DNA from: Acidobacteriota bacterium
GTDB taxonomy: Bacteria > Acidobacteriota > Blastocatellia > Pyrinomonadales > Pyrinomonadaceae
Length of the DNA: 64,000 nt
Reading direction: 5' to 3'
Assembly (NCBI GenBank): GCA_018269005.1
Contig: JAFDVK010000032.1
Location: forward strand, 367,616 to 431,615
The notes beneath the pieces were generated by a model. That model did not search any database. It saw nothing but the letters and a program-made list of their open reading frames with translations, and was not told where the DNA came from. Position numbers and translations under genes: made by a program. This document shows positions 35,563-44,217 of the stretch, one piece after another. The first letter of the stretch is position 1, and every line of letters starts with the position of its first letter.

Positions 35563-35963
35563 CTTCAAAGAGCAAGAGCGTCTGCACGTTTGCCCGCACT
35601 AAAAAGCATGCGAGGCGTATTGGAAATTTTCTAAGTTAAGGGTCTTAGGCCTTCAAACTTCGGCGCGTCATACCGAAAATAATTGAGAGCCCCGGGCAGC
35701 ATCGAATTTAAAAATAACACTCCGCGGTCCGTTTAAAGGCTTAAGCAGTCTTTTTAGCTTGGCGAGTGGTAATATTCGTCAAACTCAATGCTAAAAAGGA
35801 TTCTACGTCTGAAGGACAAGGAAGTCAACAGGAATTTTTCGTCACCATCTTAAGCAGGGGTATAATCGAACAACCTTTGGTCTATACTCCTCACGCGGCC
35901 CATTTTGTGAATATCGCCCCCGTTGGGTAGCATTTGATACGGCAGACCCGGCCCATAAACTGA
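35563..35963. other. Divergent intergenic region between rsmH and the ZIP transporter gene
   Basis: About 400 bp hold no gene that I can support. CTTTTTAGC at 35750-35758 and GCTAAAAAG at 35790-35798 form a perfect 9-bp inverted repeat with 31 nt between. A TATAAT at 35861-35866 could be the -10 of the ZIP gene, with a poor -35. The dcw promoter must also lie here, but I see no strong consensus for it. Confidence 0.5.
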
Positions 35964-36761
35964 ATGAGCTCAAGCTTTTGGCAGATATTCGTCTTTGGAA
36001 GTCTTGCCGCACTGGGAAATATCCTTGGCGGCCTTGTGCTTTTTCCGTCAAAAGTACAGGCCTATGCTAAACGTTCTGTTCGCTTGATCTTGGCGGTCGG
36101 CACCGGTTTTATGCTTGCCGTTACATTCATCGAAATTCTTCCAAAGACTATCGAGCTTTGGCAGCAGAATGTCGATCACAGTGCGGTCAACTACACGGTT
36201 CCGATGGTGCTGCTGCTAGCGGGCTATCTGCTGACCCAACTCCTAGAACACACGATCGCACCGCACTTCCATCTCGGCGAAGAGGTGCATGCCGATGACG
36301 GCATTTCTGTCCATTCTGCTTATGCGGCAGTCGCCGGAATGGGTATCCACACTTTCTTTGACGGCGTAATGATCGCGGCCGCAAGTGAAGTGAGTGCCAG
36401 CCTCGGCTTCCTGGTCTTCTTGGCCGTTGCTCTGCACAAATTCCCTGAGGGGCTTACGGTCGGCTCAATGGTTCTCGCAGCCGGACGGGGCCGCGGCGGC
36501 GTAATGATCGCAACTGTCACGCTTGGACTCACAACGCTGCTTGGAGCCCTTATCTTTCATATCGCGGGCGAAGGCGTAAGTTCGCTCGTGCGGTATGCAC
36601 TGCCGTTTGCCGCGGGAGTAACACTTTATGTCGCGGCAAGCGACCTTGTTCCTGAGATCAATCACCATTCCGGCCGAAGCGTTTTTGTTACGATCGCGAT
36701 GTTTCTTGGCGTCGGACTCTTTTTTGTTCTCGACTTGACTCTCGCAAGCTTCTTCCATTGA
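35964..36761 (+). CDS. ZIP-family divalent metal transporter
   Basis: The protein has 265 residues and about eight TM helices. The metal-site helices are HTFFDGVMIAAA (TM4) and ALHKFPEGLTVGSM (TM5), the classic ZIP H..D and H..PEG motifs. A His/Asp-containing loop (HFHLGEEVHADD) lies between TM3 and TM4. The protein likely imports zinc or another divalent cation across the inner membrane. It is divergent from rsmH and followed by a separately translated small membrane protein. No regulator is adjacent. Confidence 0.88.
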   Translation: MSSSFWQIFVFGSLAALGNILGGLVLFPSKVQAYAKRSVRLILAVGTGFMLAVTFIEILPKTIELWQQNVDHSAVNYTVPMVLLLAGYLLTQLLEHTIAPHFHLGEEVHADDGISVHSAYAAVAGMGIHTFFDGVMIAAASEVSASLGFLVFLAVALHKFPEGLTVGSMVLAAGRGRGGVMIATVTLGLTTLLGALIFHIAGEGVSSLVRYALPFAAGVTLYVAASDLVPEINHHSGRSVFVTIAMFLGVGLFFVLDLTLASFFH

Positions 36762-36843
36762 CGCAATTGATCACCGTTGACCTCATTTATCTGAAACATT
36801 CAATAAAACCTGTCGTATGGTTCATTGGAGGTAACTTTTTGCT

Positions 36844-37053
36844 ATGCGGGAACCAATGCTGGCCGGTATTTTGAGTTTGCTGATCCCTGGTGTAGGCCAG
36901 ATCTATAACGGACGAATTCTCATTGGAATTATCTGGTTGCTCTTGACCGGCTTCTCTTGGATCGGTTCGGCCGGCTTGCTAGGTTGGGTGGTTCATCTGA
37001 TCGCCGCCTGGTGCGCATACAGTTATGCGAAGGACAATCCTGTCAGAAGCTAA
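36844..37053 (+). CDS. Small two-helix membrane protein (TM2-domain-like)
   Basis: The protein has 69 residues. A strong GGAGG lies about 10 nt before the ATG. Two hydrophobic helices (about 5-33 and 40-62) are joined by a short turn. The sequence LAGILSLLIPGVGQIYNGR matches the first half of the TM2 domain pattern (G-x-G-x-x-x-x-Y-x-G). Function is unknown; such proteins are often found beside membrane or phospholipid genes. An intrinsic terminator follows, so it may be an independent unit or the tail of the ZIP transcript. Confidence 0.75.
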   Translation: MREPMLAGILSLLIPGVGQIYNGRILIGIIWLLLTGFSWIGSAGLLGWVVHLIAAWCAYSYAKDNPVRS

Positions 37054-37082
37054 AGGTTTTCTTCAGAACGATCCTCCTCTTG

Positions 37083-37112
37083 GCCCGATGTTTGCCGACA
37101 TCGGGCTTTTTT
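37083..37112 (+). terminator. Intrinsic terminator after the small membrane protein gene
   Basis: A 9-bp perfect stem GCCCGATGT / ACATCGGGC with loop TTGCCG is followed by TTTTTT (37107-37112). Confidence 0.9.
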
Positions 37113-37165
37113 CGTGATTTCGCGAAACGCAGTGCATCTAGTAGTATTTACGATTGTTCAATTTA

Positions 37166-37768
37166 ATGGCGAAAGAAGGATTACCATTCATTTTGGTCGC
37201 ACTTGCGATCGCGGGATTGCTTGCGATCCCGGGATGGTGGATCGGTGTTTCGATCTTCGTACTTATAGCCGCCTTCTTGGCGTATTTTTTTCGTGACCCG
37301 CACAGGAATGTCCCTAGTAATGGGGGAGTGATACTTGCGGCCGCCGATGGCCGCGTTACTCGTATTACGGAAGATGGGAACGGCACACTCATTAGCGTTT
37401 TTATGTCGCCATTCGACGTGCACATCAATCGATCGCCGATTTCAGGAACCATCCGCGAAGTGATCTACGAAAAGGGCCGCAAACTTCCGGCAACGCGAAA
37501 TGAGGCAAGCTACGTAAATGAAAGGAACACGCTCGTGATAGACGGCGAAGGTTTGACTGTAAGGTGTACACAGATCGCCGGTATTATGGCGAGGCGGATA
37601 GTCTGCTGGCCAAAGATCGGTGATAAGATCGAGCGTGGCGAACGATTTGGACTGATCAAGTTCAGCTCGAGGACGGATGTTCTCGTCCCTTCGGGCTTTG
37701 AAGTTGCTGTCAACATCGGCGACCATGTCCGTGGAGGCGAAACAGTGATCGCCCGCCGCAATTCCTAA
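37166..37768 (+). CDS. psd: Phosphatidylserine decarboxylase proenzyme, short form, with altered cleavage site
   Basis: The protein has 200 residues, typical of the short (type II, archaeal-like) form. Two TM helices at about 7-42 anchor it. The Asp (ADGRVTRI) and His (SPFDVHINRSP) of the charge-relay are present. The self-cleavage site, normally F-G-S-R in this subfamily, reads FSSR (166-169): the Ser that would become the pyruvoyl group (168) is kept, but the preceding Gly is Ser. It makes phosphatidylethanolamine from phosphatidylserine. The ATG at 37166 is preferred to a TTG at 37154. It abuts pssA (TAAATG). Confidence 0.88.
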   Translation: MAKEGLPFILVALAIAGLLAIPGWWIGVSIFVLIAAFLAYFFRDPHRNVPSNGGVILAAADGRVTRITEDGNGTLISVFMSPFDVHINRSPISGTIREVIYEKGRKLPATRNEASYVNERNTLVIDGEGLTVRCTQIAGIMARRIVCWPKIGDKIERGERFGLIKFSSRTDVLVPSGFEVAVNIGDHVRGGETVIARRNS

Positions 37769-38656
37769 ATGACAGAAGAAACCCCGATACGTCCGCCTCA
37801 CCGCGGTTTGAAGAAAGGCCTCTACGTGATCCCGACGCTCTTTACGGCAGCGAACATCGGAATGGGCTTTTTGGCTGTCATCTCGTCGATTCGCGGCTAC
37901 CATGCCTCGTTTACAGATGTCGCTCTCGCGGCGCACTATTTTGATACCGCAGCCTTGGGCATCGGCCTCGCGATACTGTTCGATACACTCGATGGCCGTG
38001 TGGCCCGAGCAACGCATACGGCGACTGAGATCGGCGTACAATTCGACTCTCTAGCCGACGTCCTGACGTTCGGCCTTGCTCCGGCGACATTGATGTACGC
38101 ATGGGCATTGGGCGGAGCATTTGACGAGACTGGCCGCGTACATGGATTCGGCCTCTTTCTGCTCTTTATGTTCCTTATGTGCGGAGCCTTTAGGCTGGCG
38201 AGGTTCAATTTGCTCGCAACGCGGCCCAGGGTTCTCGCCGAAGGCAACGTAAAGGTTGACAAACGCTACTTTGTCGGCCTTCCGATCCCGCCCGCCGGTG
38301 GATTGCTCGCCGCTCTTGTCCATTTCTCGCCCGAGCCTTTGATCGCGATGGGGAAAGAGACCGCACAGCTTTATACTTATTGCCTCCTTGCTATCGTCGC
38401 CATCCTAGGCATCCTGATGGTGAGCAAGATCCGCTACTTCAGCTTTAAGTCCACCGGTGCCGGCATGCAGGGCTTCTTCACGGTCCTTGCGGTCGCCGCA
38501 TTCGTAACGGCAGTTTATCTGTATTCGCAGTATGCCTTGCTGTTGGTGGCCGGCGTCTATTCAGCACACGGGCTCGTACTGTGGGTACTGCGGGCGATCT
38601 TCCTTAAGCCGACAATGCACGGCGATATTGATGGGGAGACGGCGGCCGATCAATGA
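37769..38656 (+). CDS. pssA: CDP-diacylglycerol--serine O-phosphatidyltransferase
   Basis: The protein has 295 residues and about seven TM helices. The CDP-alcohol phosphatidyltransferase signature D-G-x2-A-R-x8-G-x3-D-x3-D is complete (D75 G76 ... A79 R80 ... D93, D97). It makes phosphatidylserine, the substrate of the decarboxylase encoded immediately upstream. Its 3' end overlaps the convergent O-antigen ligase gene by 7 bp, with no terminator between. Confidence 0.93.
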   Translation: MTEETPIRPPHRGLKKGLYVIPTLFTAANIGMGFLAVISSIRGYHASFTDVALAAHYFDTAALGIGLAILFDTLDGRVARATHTATEIGVQFDSLADVLTFGLAPATLMYAWALGGAFDETGRVHGFGLFLLFMFLMCGAFRLARFNLLATRPRVLAEGNVKVDKRYFVGLPIPPAGGLLAALVHFSPEPLIAMGKETAQLYTYCLLAIVAILGILMVSKIRYFSFKSTGAGMQGFFTVLAVAAFVTAVYLYSQYALLLVAGVYSAHGLVLWVLRAIFLKPTMHGDIDGETAADQ

Positions 38657-40038
38657 TCGGCCTGGCGGCCGATCCTCACTTTTCCCTCAGATTCAAGAGG
38701 TGTCACATTCGTTTTTTTTCTGCGGCGATGGCGATGCTGCTTGCCTTCAATGTCGAGAACATCGTCCTCATACTCCCTGCCGCACGCGGCCAATAAACTA
38801 AGAAGAACGATAAACATCAGCGTCACCGCTGTCGTATGCAGAACGAAGTCGAAAAGGCTGTGGACAAGTACAGCGAAAATTCCAGCGGCCGCTCCTACAG
38901 CAACACCACGTCGAAACCCGTTCTCAACCCGCGTAGTGCGTCTGATAGTAACAAATACTGAATAAAGAAATCCGGCCGCTATCAAGGCGCCGACCAATCC
39001 TGCATCCGCAAGCACTTGCAAGTAATCATTGTGCGCCTGCTCGACCCTAGACAGCCCATTTGAGGTGTCAAACGGTGTGTAGGCCTGGCCAAAGGCCCCG
39101 ATGCCTGCCCCAAAGGGCAGATGGGACGTGATCACTTTTAGTGTGACGGTCCATATCTGCAGCCGGTCAGTGGTAACGTCACCCGCTTCCGCGGTCTCAG
39201 CGAAGCGCGATAGTGACGTCTCGCCGCCGATCATTATCGCTCCGGTAACGATCACGACGGCGGTGGCCGCTGTAACTCCAATAAGGATCAGTTTCTTCTT
39301 TTTGCCGTGAGCACGTGTCGTAAGGACCAAAATAAGCCCAACGCCCGCAAGCATCGCAACGAGCCCGCCACGCGAACCGCTCATCAAAAGGGCAATTCCC
39401 ATCCAAACGACGGCCGTGATGTAGAAAAGCCTTCTGTCACGCCTCACGGCACCGCTCATCAACATTCCAAGCGGAACCGCGATAGTCATTTCGATGAATG
39501 CAGCAAAGTTGTGTCGGTTAACAAATGATCCGAACGGGCTTAATCGTTCAAGGACGCCGTAGATGCGGGTCGGAGAAAGGAACGACTGCAAAATAGCAAA
39601 GAACGAGTAGGCGAACCCAAAGATCAGAATAAAATTGACGATCTTCTCGATCCGTTTCGCCCGGTCGACCATCGCAAGCATAACGCCAAAGAAAAGCGCG
39701 AGAACGAGCATATGCAGTGCCGACATCGTGGAATCGAATGGTGAAAGCGATAGGGTTCTTGGGATGCCGCTGATGCCGGCGATCTCTGCGACATGTCCGA
39801 ACGGGATCGTCTGGATCAGCGCATAGACCGCAGAGGCGATGAGCGGCACCTGAAATATATGCCGGCTGACGGTCAACTCACCCTTTATCCATCCGGCAAG
39901 AAGCCAAATCATGGCAACGGCTGTCATCACAAGATAGAACAGGGCAAGAGTTGGCTGGTGCACTGTGCCATAGGCAAGCGTCGCCAGGGCGACGATCACC
40001 AATAACGAAACAAAGATCGAGCTATTGAGAATCTTCAT
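38650..40038 (-). CDS. O-antigen ligase-like membrane protein (Wzy_C family)
   Basis: The protein has 462 residues and about twelve TM helices. The Wzy_C core includes the GSRGGLVAMLAGVGL helix and a long periplasmic loop (about 270-345) with GIGAFGQAYTPFDTSNG and VEQAHNDYLQVLADAGLVG, the H-N-x2-L motif seen in WaaL, Wzy and PglL enzymes. It could be an O-antigen ligase, a polymerase or a protein O-oligosaccharyltransferase. It overlaps the upstream TPR gene by 4 bp, a pairing often seen for this family. Confidence 0.85.
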   Translation of the reverse strand: MKILNSSIFVSLLVIVALATLAYGTVHQPTLALFYLVMTAVAMIWLLAGWIKGELTVSRHIFQVPLIASAVYALIQTIPFGHVAEIAGISGIPRTLSLSPFDSTMSALHMLVLALFFGVMLAMVDRAKRIEKIVNFILIFGFAYSFFAILQSFLSPTRIYGVLERLSPFGSFVNRHNFAAFIEMTIAVPLGMLMSGAVRRDRRLFYITAVVWMGIALLMSGSRGGLVAMLAGVGLILVLTTRAHGKKKKLILIGVTAATAVVIVTGAIMIGGETSLSRFAETAEAGDVTTDRLQIWTVTLKVITSHLPFGAGIGAFGQAYTPFDTSNGLSRVEQAHNDYLQVLADAGLVGALIAAGFLYSVFVTIRRTTRVENGFRRGVAVGAAAGIFAVLVHSLFDFVLHTTAVTLMFIVLLSLLAACGREYEDDVLDIEGKQHRHRRRKKTNVTPLESEGKVRIGRQADH

Positions 40039-41387
40039 TGTGCTGCCAACTCAAAATCGTCATACCAGAGACTGCCAAGAAGCGGGCAGCCATCACCGCA
40101 AAAGACACGCGTAGTTCGGATCGATATCGCCGTACAATTTTCAGGTGTCGTAAAGTCGACGGTGATCTGCTGCCAATCATTGGTTCCCTGCGGCATCGGC
40201 TGGCTCGAAACGATGAGCCTGTCGTCGATCGCATTGGTGACATCAAGCTGCGGCGGGCCGGCGCTTCGCAAATTCTCGGTACGCACCCAAAACGTCAGCC
40301 GATATTTCTTTGACGGTTTTACGACAACGAGCTGGGACGCCGTGAAAAGCTCCTGAGCCGAGTAGTTCTTAAAATTCAACCGAAGGCTCTTTGAGCCGGT
40401 GTGCTTAACTGCACCGTCCCAGGTCACGTCAACCTTTCCCTGTTTTGGAAACTGCCAACCGAAGTATGAAAGATCCGACGTGTTCACGATCCGCTCAAAT
40501 CCGGGATTCGAAACCTGTTCTGCCTGTGCGTCAGCATCGATATTCAGCTGTCGTGAGAATTCAAGAGCTTGGGGAAAAGCACGCTTATCAAAAAGGCCCT
40601 GTACGACCACCGACGAGATCTGCGGGAATTTCGCCTTCTCCTCATCGCTTAGTCTGTTCCAAATACGCAGAGCATCGGCGGGTTGTCCCCGCTGTGCGTA
40701 GAACATAGTGAGTCCGACGAGCACGTCCGGCCCGTCTGCAGCGAGCTCTTCAACTTTTGCAGGGTCGTGATCAAAGTAATCCCACGCAAGTCCAAAGACC
40801 TGCATTCTGTACTTGTAATTATTGACCGTCGCAAGCTTTAGCTGCGGCATCGCTTTCGCGACATCACCTTTCCGAATGTAGAAATTTCCGAGCTGCCAAC
40901 GCGGTATAGTGTAGGTAGGAGCAAGATCTACGGCGTGTTGGAATGCGGTCTCGGCCCGATCTGCGTTGCCAGCCTGTTCGCTTGCTCGGCCAAGCTCGAT
41001 CCACCAACGATAATCGAACGGCGAAAGGACAACGGCCTGCTCCATCAGCATCATCGATCGCTTTGCCGATTCCGGTGAGAACGCCTGACGTTCTATCCCC
41101 GAAGCGAGCCAATAGGTCATCGGGTCAGACGGCGAAAAGCTCTTTGCGGAAGCCAGAAGTTCCGCGGCCGCGGGATCCGACGGCGGAGTCATCTCGGCGA
41201 TCATATTGCCGAATTCGCGGCGGACGGACATCCAGCCGATAGAAAAAACAACGACCATCGCAACTGCAATGCCGATCCTTTTTCCAGTCGAACGCGATGA
41301 GATGTGGACGAGATCCGAAGTCATTCCTTTTGAGATCGAGAGACACGAAAGATTGCCTGATTTTAGCAAACTTTTCGCGATTTGCAT
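40035..41387 (-). CDS. TPR protein with C-terminal carbohydrate-binding-module-like domain
   Basis: The protein has 450 residues from the ATG at 41387; an internal ATG at 41324 (MTSDLVHISS) is a possible start. One TM segment lies at about 38-57. TPR-like helical repeats follow (about 70-260, including the A-x4-A-x3-W-Q-L-G-N-F-Y pattern). Residues at about 290-450 form a beta-sandwich of carbohydrate-binding type (NPGFERIVN...GWQFPKQGKVDVTW, KSLRLNFKNYS, YRLTFWVRTENL). It overlaps the Wzy_C gene, so the two probably act together on surface or exported glycan. The specific role is not known. Confidence 0.75.
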   Translation of the reverse strand: MQIAKSLLKSGNLSCLSISKGMTSDLVHISSRSTGKRIGIAVAMVVVFSIGWMSVRREFGNMIAEMTPPSDPAAAELLASAKSFSPSDPMTYWLASGIERQAFSPESAKRSMMLMEQAVVLSPFDYRWWIELGRASEQAGNADRAETAFQHAVDLAPTYTIPRWQLGNFYIRKGDVAKAMPQLKLATVNNYKYRMQVFGLAWDYFDHDPAKVEELAADGPDVLVGLTMFYAQRGQPADALRIWNRLSDEEKAKFPQISSVVVQGLFDKRAFPQALEFSRQLNIDADAQAEQVSNPGFERIVNTSDLSYFGWQFPKQGKVDVTWDGAVKHTGSKSLRLNFKNYSAQELFTASQLVVVKPSKKYRLTFWVRTENLRSAGPPQLDVTNAIDDRLIVSSQPMPQGTNDWQQITVDFTTPENCTAISIRTTRVFCGDGCPLLGSLWYDDFELAAQ

Positions 41388-41416
41388 TTTCCGCTCAACC
41401 TTTCTAGCTTTTAATT

Positions 41417-42085
41417 GTGTCGATCGACGTAAAGAAGCAGGCTGCGACTGTGATCCGGAGGCTAAAGCGTGAGTATCCGGACGCGCACTGCGCTCTCAAC
41501 CATACGAACGCATTCGAGCTGCTGATCGCGACGATACTGTCGGCCCAATGCACGGATGCCCGCGTGAACATCGTAACGGCGGACCTTTTTCGGAAGTATC
41601 GCGGCCCCGAGGCATTCCTACTCACCTCGCGGTCCGAGCTTGAGCGGGATATTCATTCGACAGGATTTTTCCGGAACAAGGCAAAGAACATTCAGGCCGC
41701 GTGCCGGCGCATAGTTGATGTTTACGGCGGCGAAGTCCCAAATCGGATGGATGATCTTCTCACGCTCGGCGGAGTCGCCAGAAAGACCGCGAACGTCGTG
41801 ATGGGCAATGCATTCGGTATTGCATCGGGCGTCGTCGTCGATACCCACGTTTCGCGGCTCAGTCAACGCCTTGGCCTCACAAATAACAAAACACCCGAAA
41901 AGATCGAGAAAGATCTCGAAAAGGCAGTTCCAAAAAAAGACTGGATCATGCTGCCGCATTGGTTGATCTCGCATGGAAGAGCGATCTGCGTTGCACGAAA
42001 ACCAAAATGCCTTGAATGTGTCCTAGCGGATATCTGCCCGTCAAAGAAACTTTTCTATCCAGACAAGCCTTCAAAAAAGAGCTAA
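41417..42085 (+). CDS. nth: Endonuclease III (DNA glycosylase/AP lyase)
   Basis: The protein has 222 residues. It removes oxidised pyrimidines and cuts AP sites. The helix-hairpin-helix has catalytic Lys123 (TLGGVARKTANVV), and catalytic Asp142 lies in VVDTHVSR. The C-terminal C-x6-C-x2-C-x5-C 4Fe-4S motif is complete (CVARKPKCLECVLADIC). Start is GTG at 41417. The gene is divergent from the TPR gene and unrelated to its neighbours. Confidence 0.96.
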   Translation: MSIDVKKQAATVIRRLKREYPDAHCALNHTNAFELLIATILSAQCTDARVNIVTADLFRKYRGPEAFLLTSRSELERDIHSTGFFRNKAKNIQAACRRIVDVYGGEVPNRMDDLLTLGGVARKTANVVMGNAFGIASGVVVDTHVSRLSQRLGLTNNKTPEKIEKDLEKAVPKKDWIMLPHWLISHGRAICVARKPKCLECVLADICPSKKLFYPDKPSKKS

Positions 42086-42120
42086 TGCGTGCTCAACGCA
42101 TTAAAGGCGTCGAGCACGCA
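42086..42120. repeat. 9-bp inverted repeat between nth and the M28 peptidase gene
   Basis: TGCGTGCTC (42086-42094) and GAGCACGCA (42112-42120) with a 17-nt loop. There is no T-run, so factor-independent termination is doubtful. It is the only hairpin between these convergent genes. Confidence 0.5.
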
Positions 42121-42143
42121 AGTCAATTGCCTTTCGGCAGCCG

Positions 42144-43793
42144 TTAGCGAACAGGAGCCTGCGGCAGCGGAGGCATCTGATCTTTTGCGAAACGCGGAAG
42201 CAGTTCATCCCGCATAGCAAGCGTGTAAACCGCCGCTGCAAAGATGATCGCCGAAGCCTTCACATCCGGCTCGATAATACGTTCGTACGTATCAAGGTTC
42301 GTGTGCCACGTTACACCGAAGTATTCGATCGGATCCTGCGAACCGCCGATTCCCGGCAGACCCGCATGATTGAACGAAGTGCTGTCCGTACCGCCGAGGT
42401 TGCGGCTCTTTGTAGCGGTAACGCCTGCGAACCCGAGATCTTCGAACGGTTTCAGTGCATCGTTAAGAACCTTGGCAGCCTCGTCCGGACCGAAGATCGA
42501 CATAGCGCGAACACGGCCTGTTCCGCTATCAATATTGAAATATCCGCCGAATTTCGAAAACTCAGCCTTCGGATCCTCCGCCGAACCGAAATGCGATTTA
42601 ACATACGCTTGCGAACCGAGAAGGCCTTGTTCTTCTCCGCTCCAGCACGCAACGCGAATCGTTCTGCGCGGTTTGACGCCGATCGCTTTCAAAATACGTG
42701 CAGCTTCCATCATCGTCGCGCAGCCGACCGCATTGTCGGTCGCACCCGTTGCCGAATGCCATGAATCAAGGTGGCCGCCGAGCATGATCACTTCGTCCGC
42801 CTTGTCGGATCCGGCGATCTCACCGATCAGGTTGTAGCTCGTAACTCCCGAAGGGATCACGCGGCTCTGGAGGTTAAATTCCAGTCTGACAGGCGTCTTG
42901 TCCTGCAGAATGCGGTAGATGCGGCCAAAATCCTCATTCCGCATCACGACTGTCGGGATTACCTTAGAGATGTCGAACGTGCGGTTATTGAAGGCCCGCA
43001 CTGCACCGCGATCAAGCTGCGATTCGTTGATGCGAACAAGAGCCCCGTTATCGAGGAAAAACTTGTCCAACTGTTCATCAACTTCGCGTGCGGTCAAAGC
43101 CCCTGGCCGCGGAGCCGGCCTTGCACCTTGCGGGAAACGAAACGCAGGGCCGCATTCGCCCGGCTTCTTGGTTGGATCCATTCGGCACTTGAGCGTTTCC
43201 ATCGGAATATGCTTCGGCATCGGTTCCGTCGATTGATCGATGAACGCCGGCAGTCCAACCAGGACCATCTTTCCTTTCACGGCCGACTTTATACTGTCTA
43301 AGTAAGCATTGAGTTCAGCCTGCGTCGGCCCCTGCTTGATCTGCGGATTTTCTGCCGACGGGAATGTCGGTGTCACAACGCTCACGACCTCGCCCGTAAC
43401 CGGACCTTTCGTCGAAGGCGTCCAGGCAAGGACCTCGTAGGTGAGAGTGTCTTCCTGCGGCGAGAGCATCAAGCCGGTGTTACGGCCATTCTGCCAACCG
43501 GGATGGCCAAATTCCCAAGGCTCTAGAAAAGCCCTATCAAAGCCCCAGTTCAACATCTCCGCAGCTCCCCATTTTGCAGCATTGACGTGATTCTCGCTGC
43601 CGGTGAGACGCGGTCCGTAAATATCCGTAAAATAATGCATCACACGCATTATCTTTGAGTTTTCGTTCTCTTCCTTTCTGATGCGCGCATAAACGTCCGC
43701 AGTGTCACCGGTTTGTGCAGTGGCTGCCTGCGGAAGCATCATCAACTGAAAAAGCACGAGGGCGACAAGCACCCTAAGACAATTTTTTTTCAT
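42144..43793 (-). CDS. Secreted M28 family peptidase (carboxypeptidase Q-like)
   Basis: The protein has 549 residues from the ATG at 43793 (MKKNCLRVLVALVLFQ), which opens a clear signal peptide; an upstream in-frame start would bury it. The M28 zinc site is visible as LGGHLDSWHSATGATDNAVG and SGEEQGLLGS (ligands H, D, E). A PA-like inserted domain lies at about 140-300. The architecture matches carboxypeptidase Q-like peptidases, which remove N-terminal residues or cleave dipeptides outside the cytoplasm. Substrate preference is unknown. The gene appears monocistronic. Confidence 0.88.
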   Translation of the reverse strand: MKKNCLRVLVALVLFQLMMLPQAATAQTGDTADVYARIRKEENENSKIMRVMHYFTDIYGPRLTGSENHVNAAKWGAAEMLNWGFDRAFLEPWEFGHPGWQNGRNTGLMLSPQEDTLTYEVLAWTPSTKGPVTGEVVSVVTPTFPSAENPQIKQGPTQAELNAYLDSIKSAVKGKMVLVGLPAFIDQSTEPMPKHIPMETLKCRMDPTKKPGECGPAFRFPQGARPAPRPGALTAREVDEQLDKFFLDNGALVRINESQLDRGAVRAFNNRTFDISKVIPTVVMRNEDFGRIYRILQDKTPVRLEFNLQSRVIPSGVTSYNLIGEIAGSDKADEVIMLGGHLDSWHSATGATDNAVGCATMMEAARILKAIGVKPRRTIRVACWSGEEQGLLGSQAYVKSHFGSAEDPKAEFSKFGGYFNIDSGTGRVRAMSIFGPDEAAKVLNDALKPFEDLGFAGVTATKSRNLGGTDSTSFNHAGLPGIGGSQDPIEYFGVTWHTNLDTYERIIEPDVKASAIIFAAAVYTLAMRDELLPRFAKDQMPPLPQAPVR

Positions 43794-44217
43794 AGAGTTA
43801 AGTATTCCTCGCGGGCGTTTCGCCGGATCAGAAGATGCGCTACGCACGGACTTTTTGGTCAAATTTGAAGTATTTTCCTTCGAGACTAATACTATCGTAT
43901 CCATAAAAAGTTTCAAACTTCCGCAAAAATCAGCCCGCGGTCGCTCCTACGGAGCTTCCGAGCTATTTTGCGGCTTTCGCCCTACAAACATGCCGCTCCA
44001 ACGGAGCTGAAAGTCCGTCCGCATTGCATATTCCGAAATAAGTGAAAAGTTCGTCTCCCTTCCCTGCCTCACAATCATCCCATCCTTCCAAAGATCAAGC
44101 AATGCAACGTATATTGCATCGCCATTTACAAGTATATCACGCTTGTCAAGCGCAAAAAATCCGGTTCGCCTCGAAAGGCGGACCGGACTCGACGGATTCG
44201 ACGGACTCGGCAGACTC
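43794..44217. other. Intergenic region upstream of the M28 peptidase gene
   Basis: About 420 bp. The right end contains a terminator for the upstream minus-strand gene (44154-44187). A minus-strand frame at 43947-44243 spans this terminator and part of the upstream gene, and I do not accept it. Otherwise I see no feature; the peptidase promoter must lie here. Confidence 0.5.
44154..44187 (-). terminator. Intrinsic terminator of the unknown TM-protein gene
   Basis: On the minus strand a TCCGGT-x-CGCCT stem pairs around a 4-nt loop with AGGCG-x-ACCGGA and is followed by TTTTTT (plus-strand A-run 44154-44159). It lies 30 bp past the stop codon. Confidence 0.88.

Noticed and set aside
42086..42120. 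Terminator between nth and the M28 gene
   Set aside because: Stem present but no T-run on either strand; kept only as an inverted repeat.
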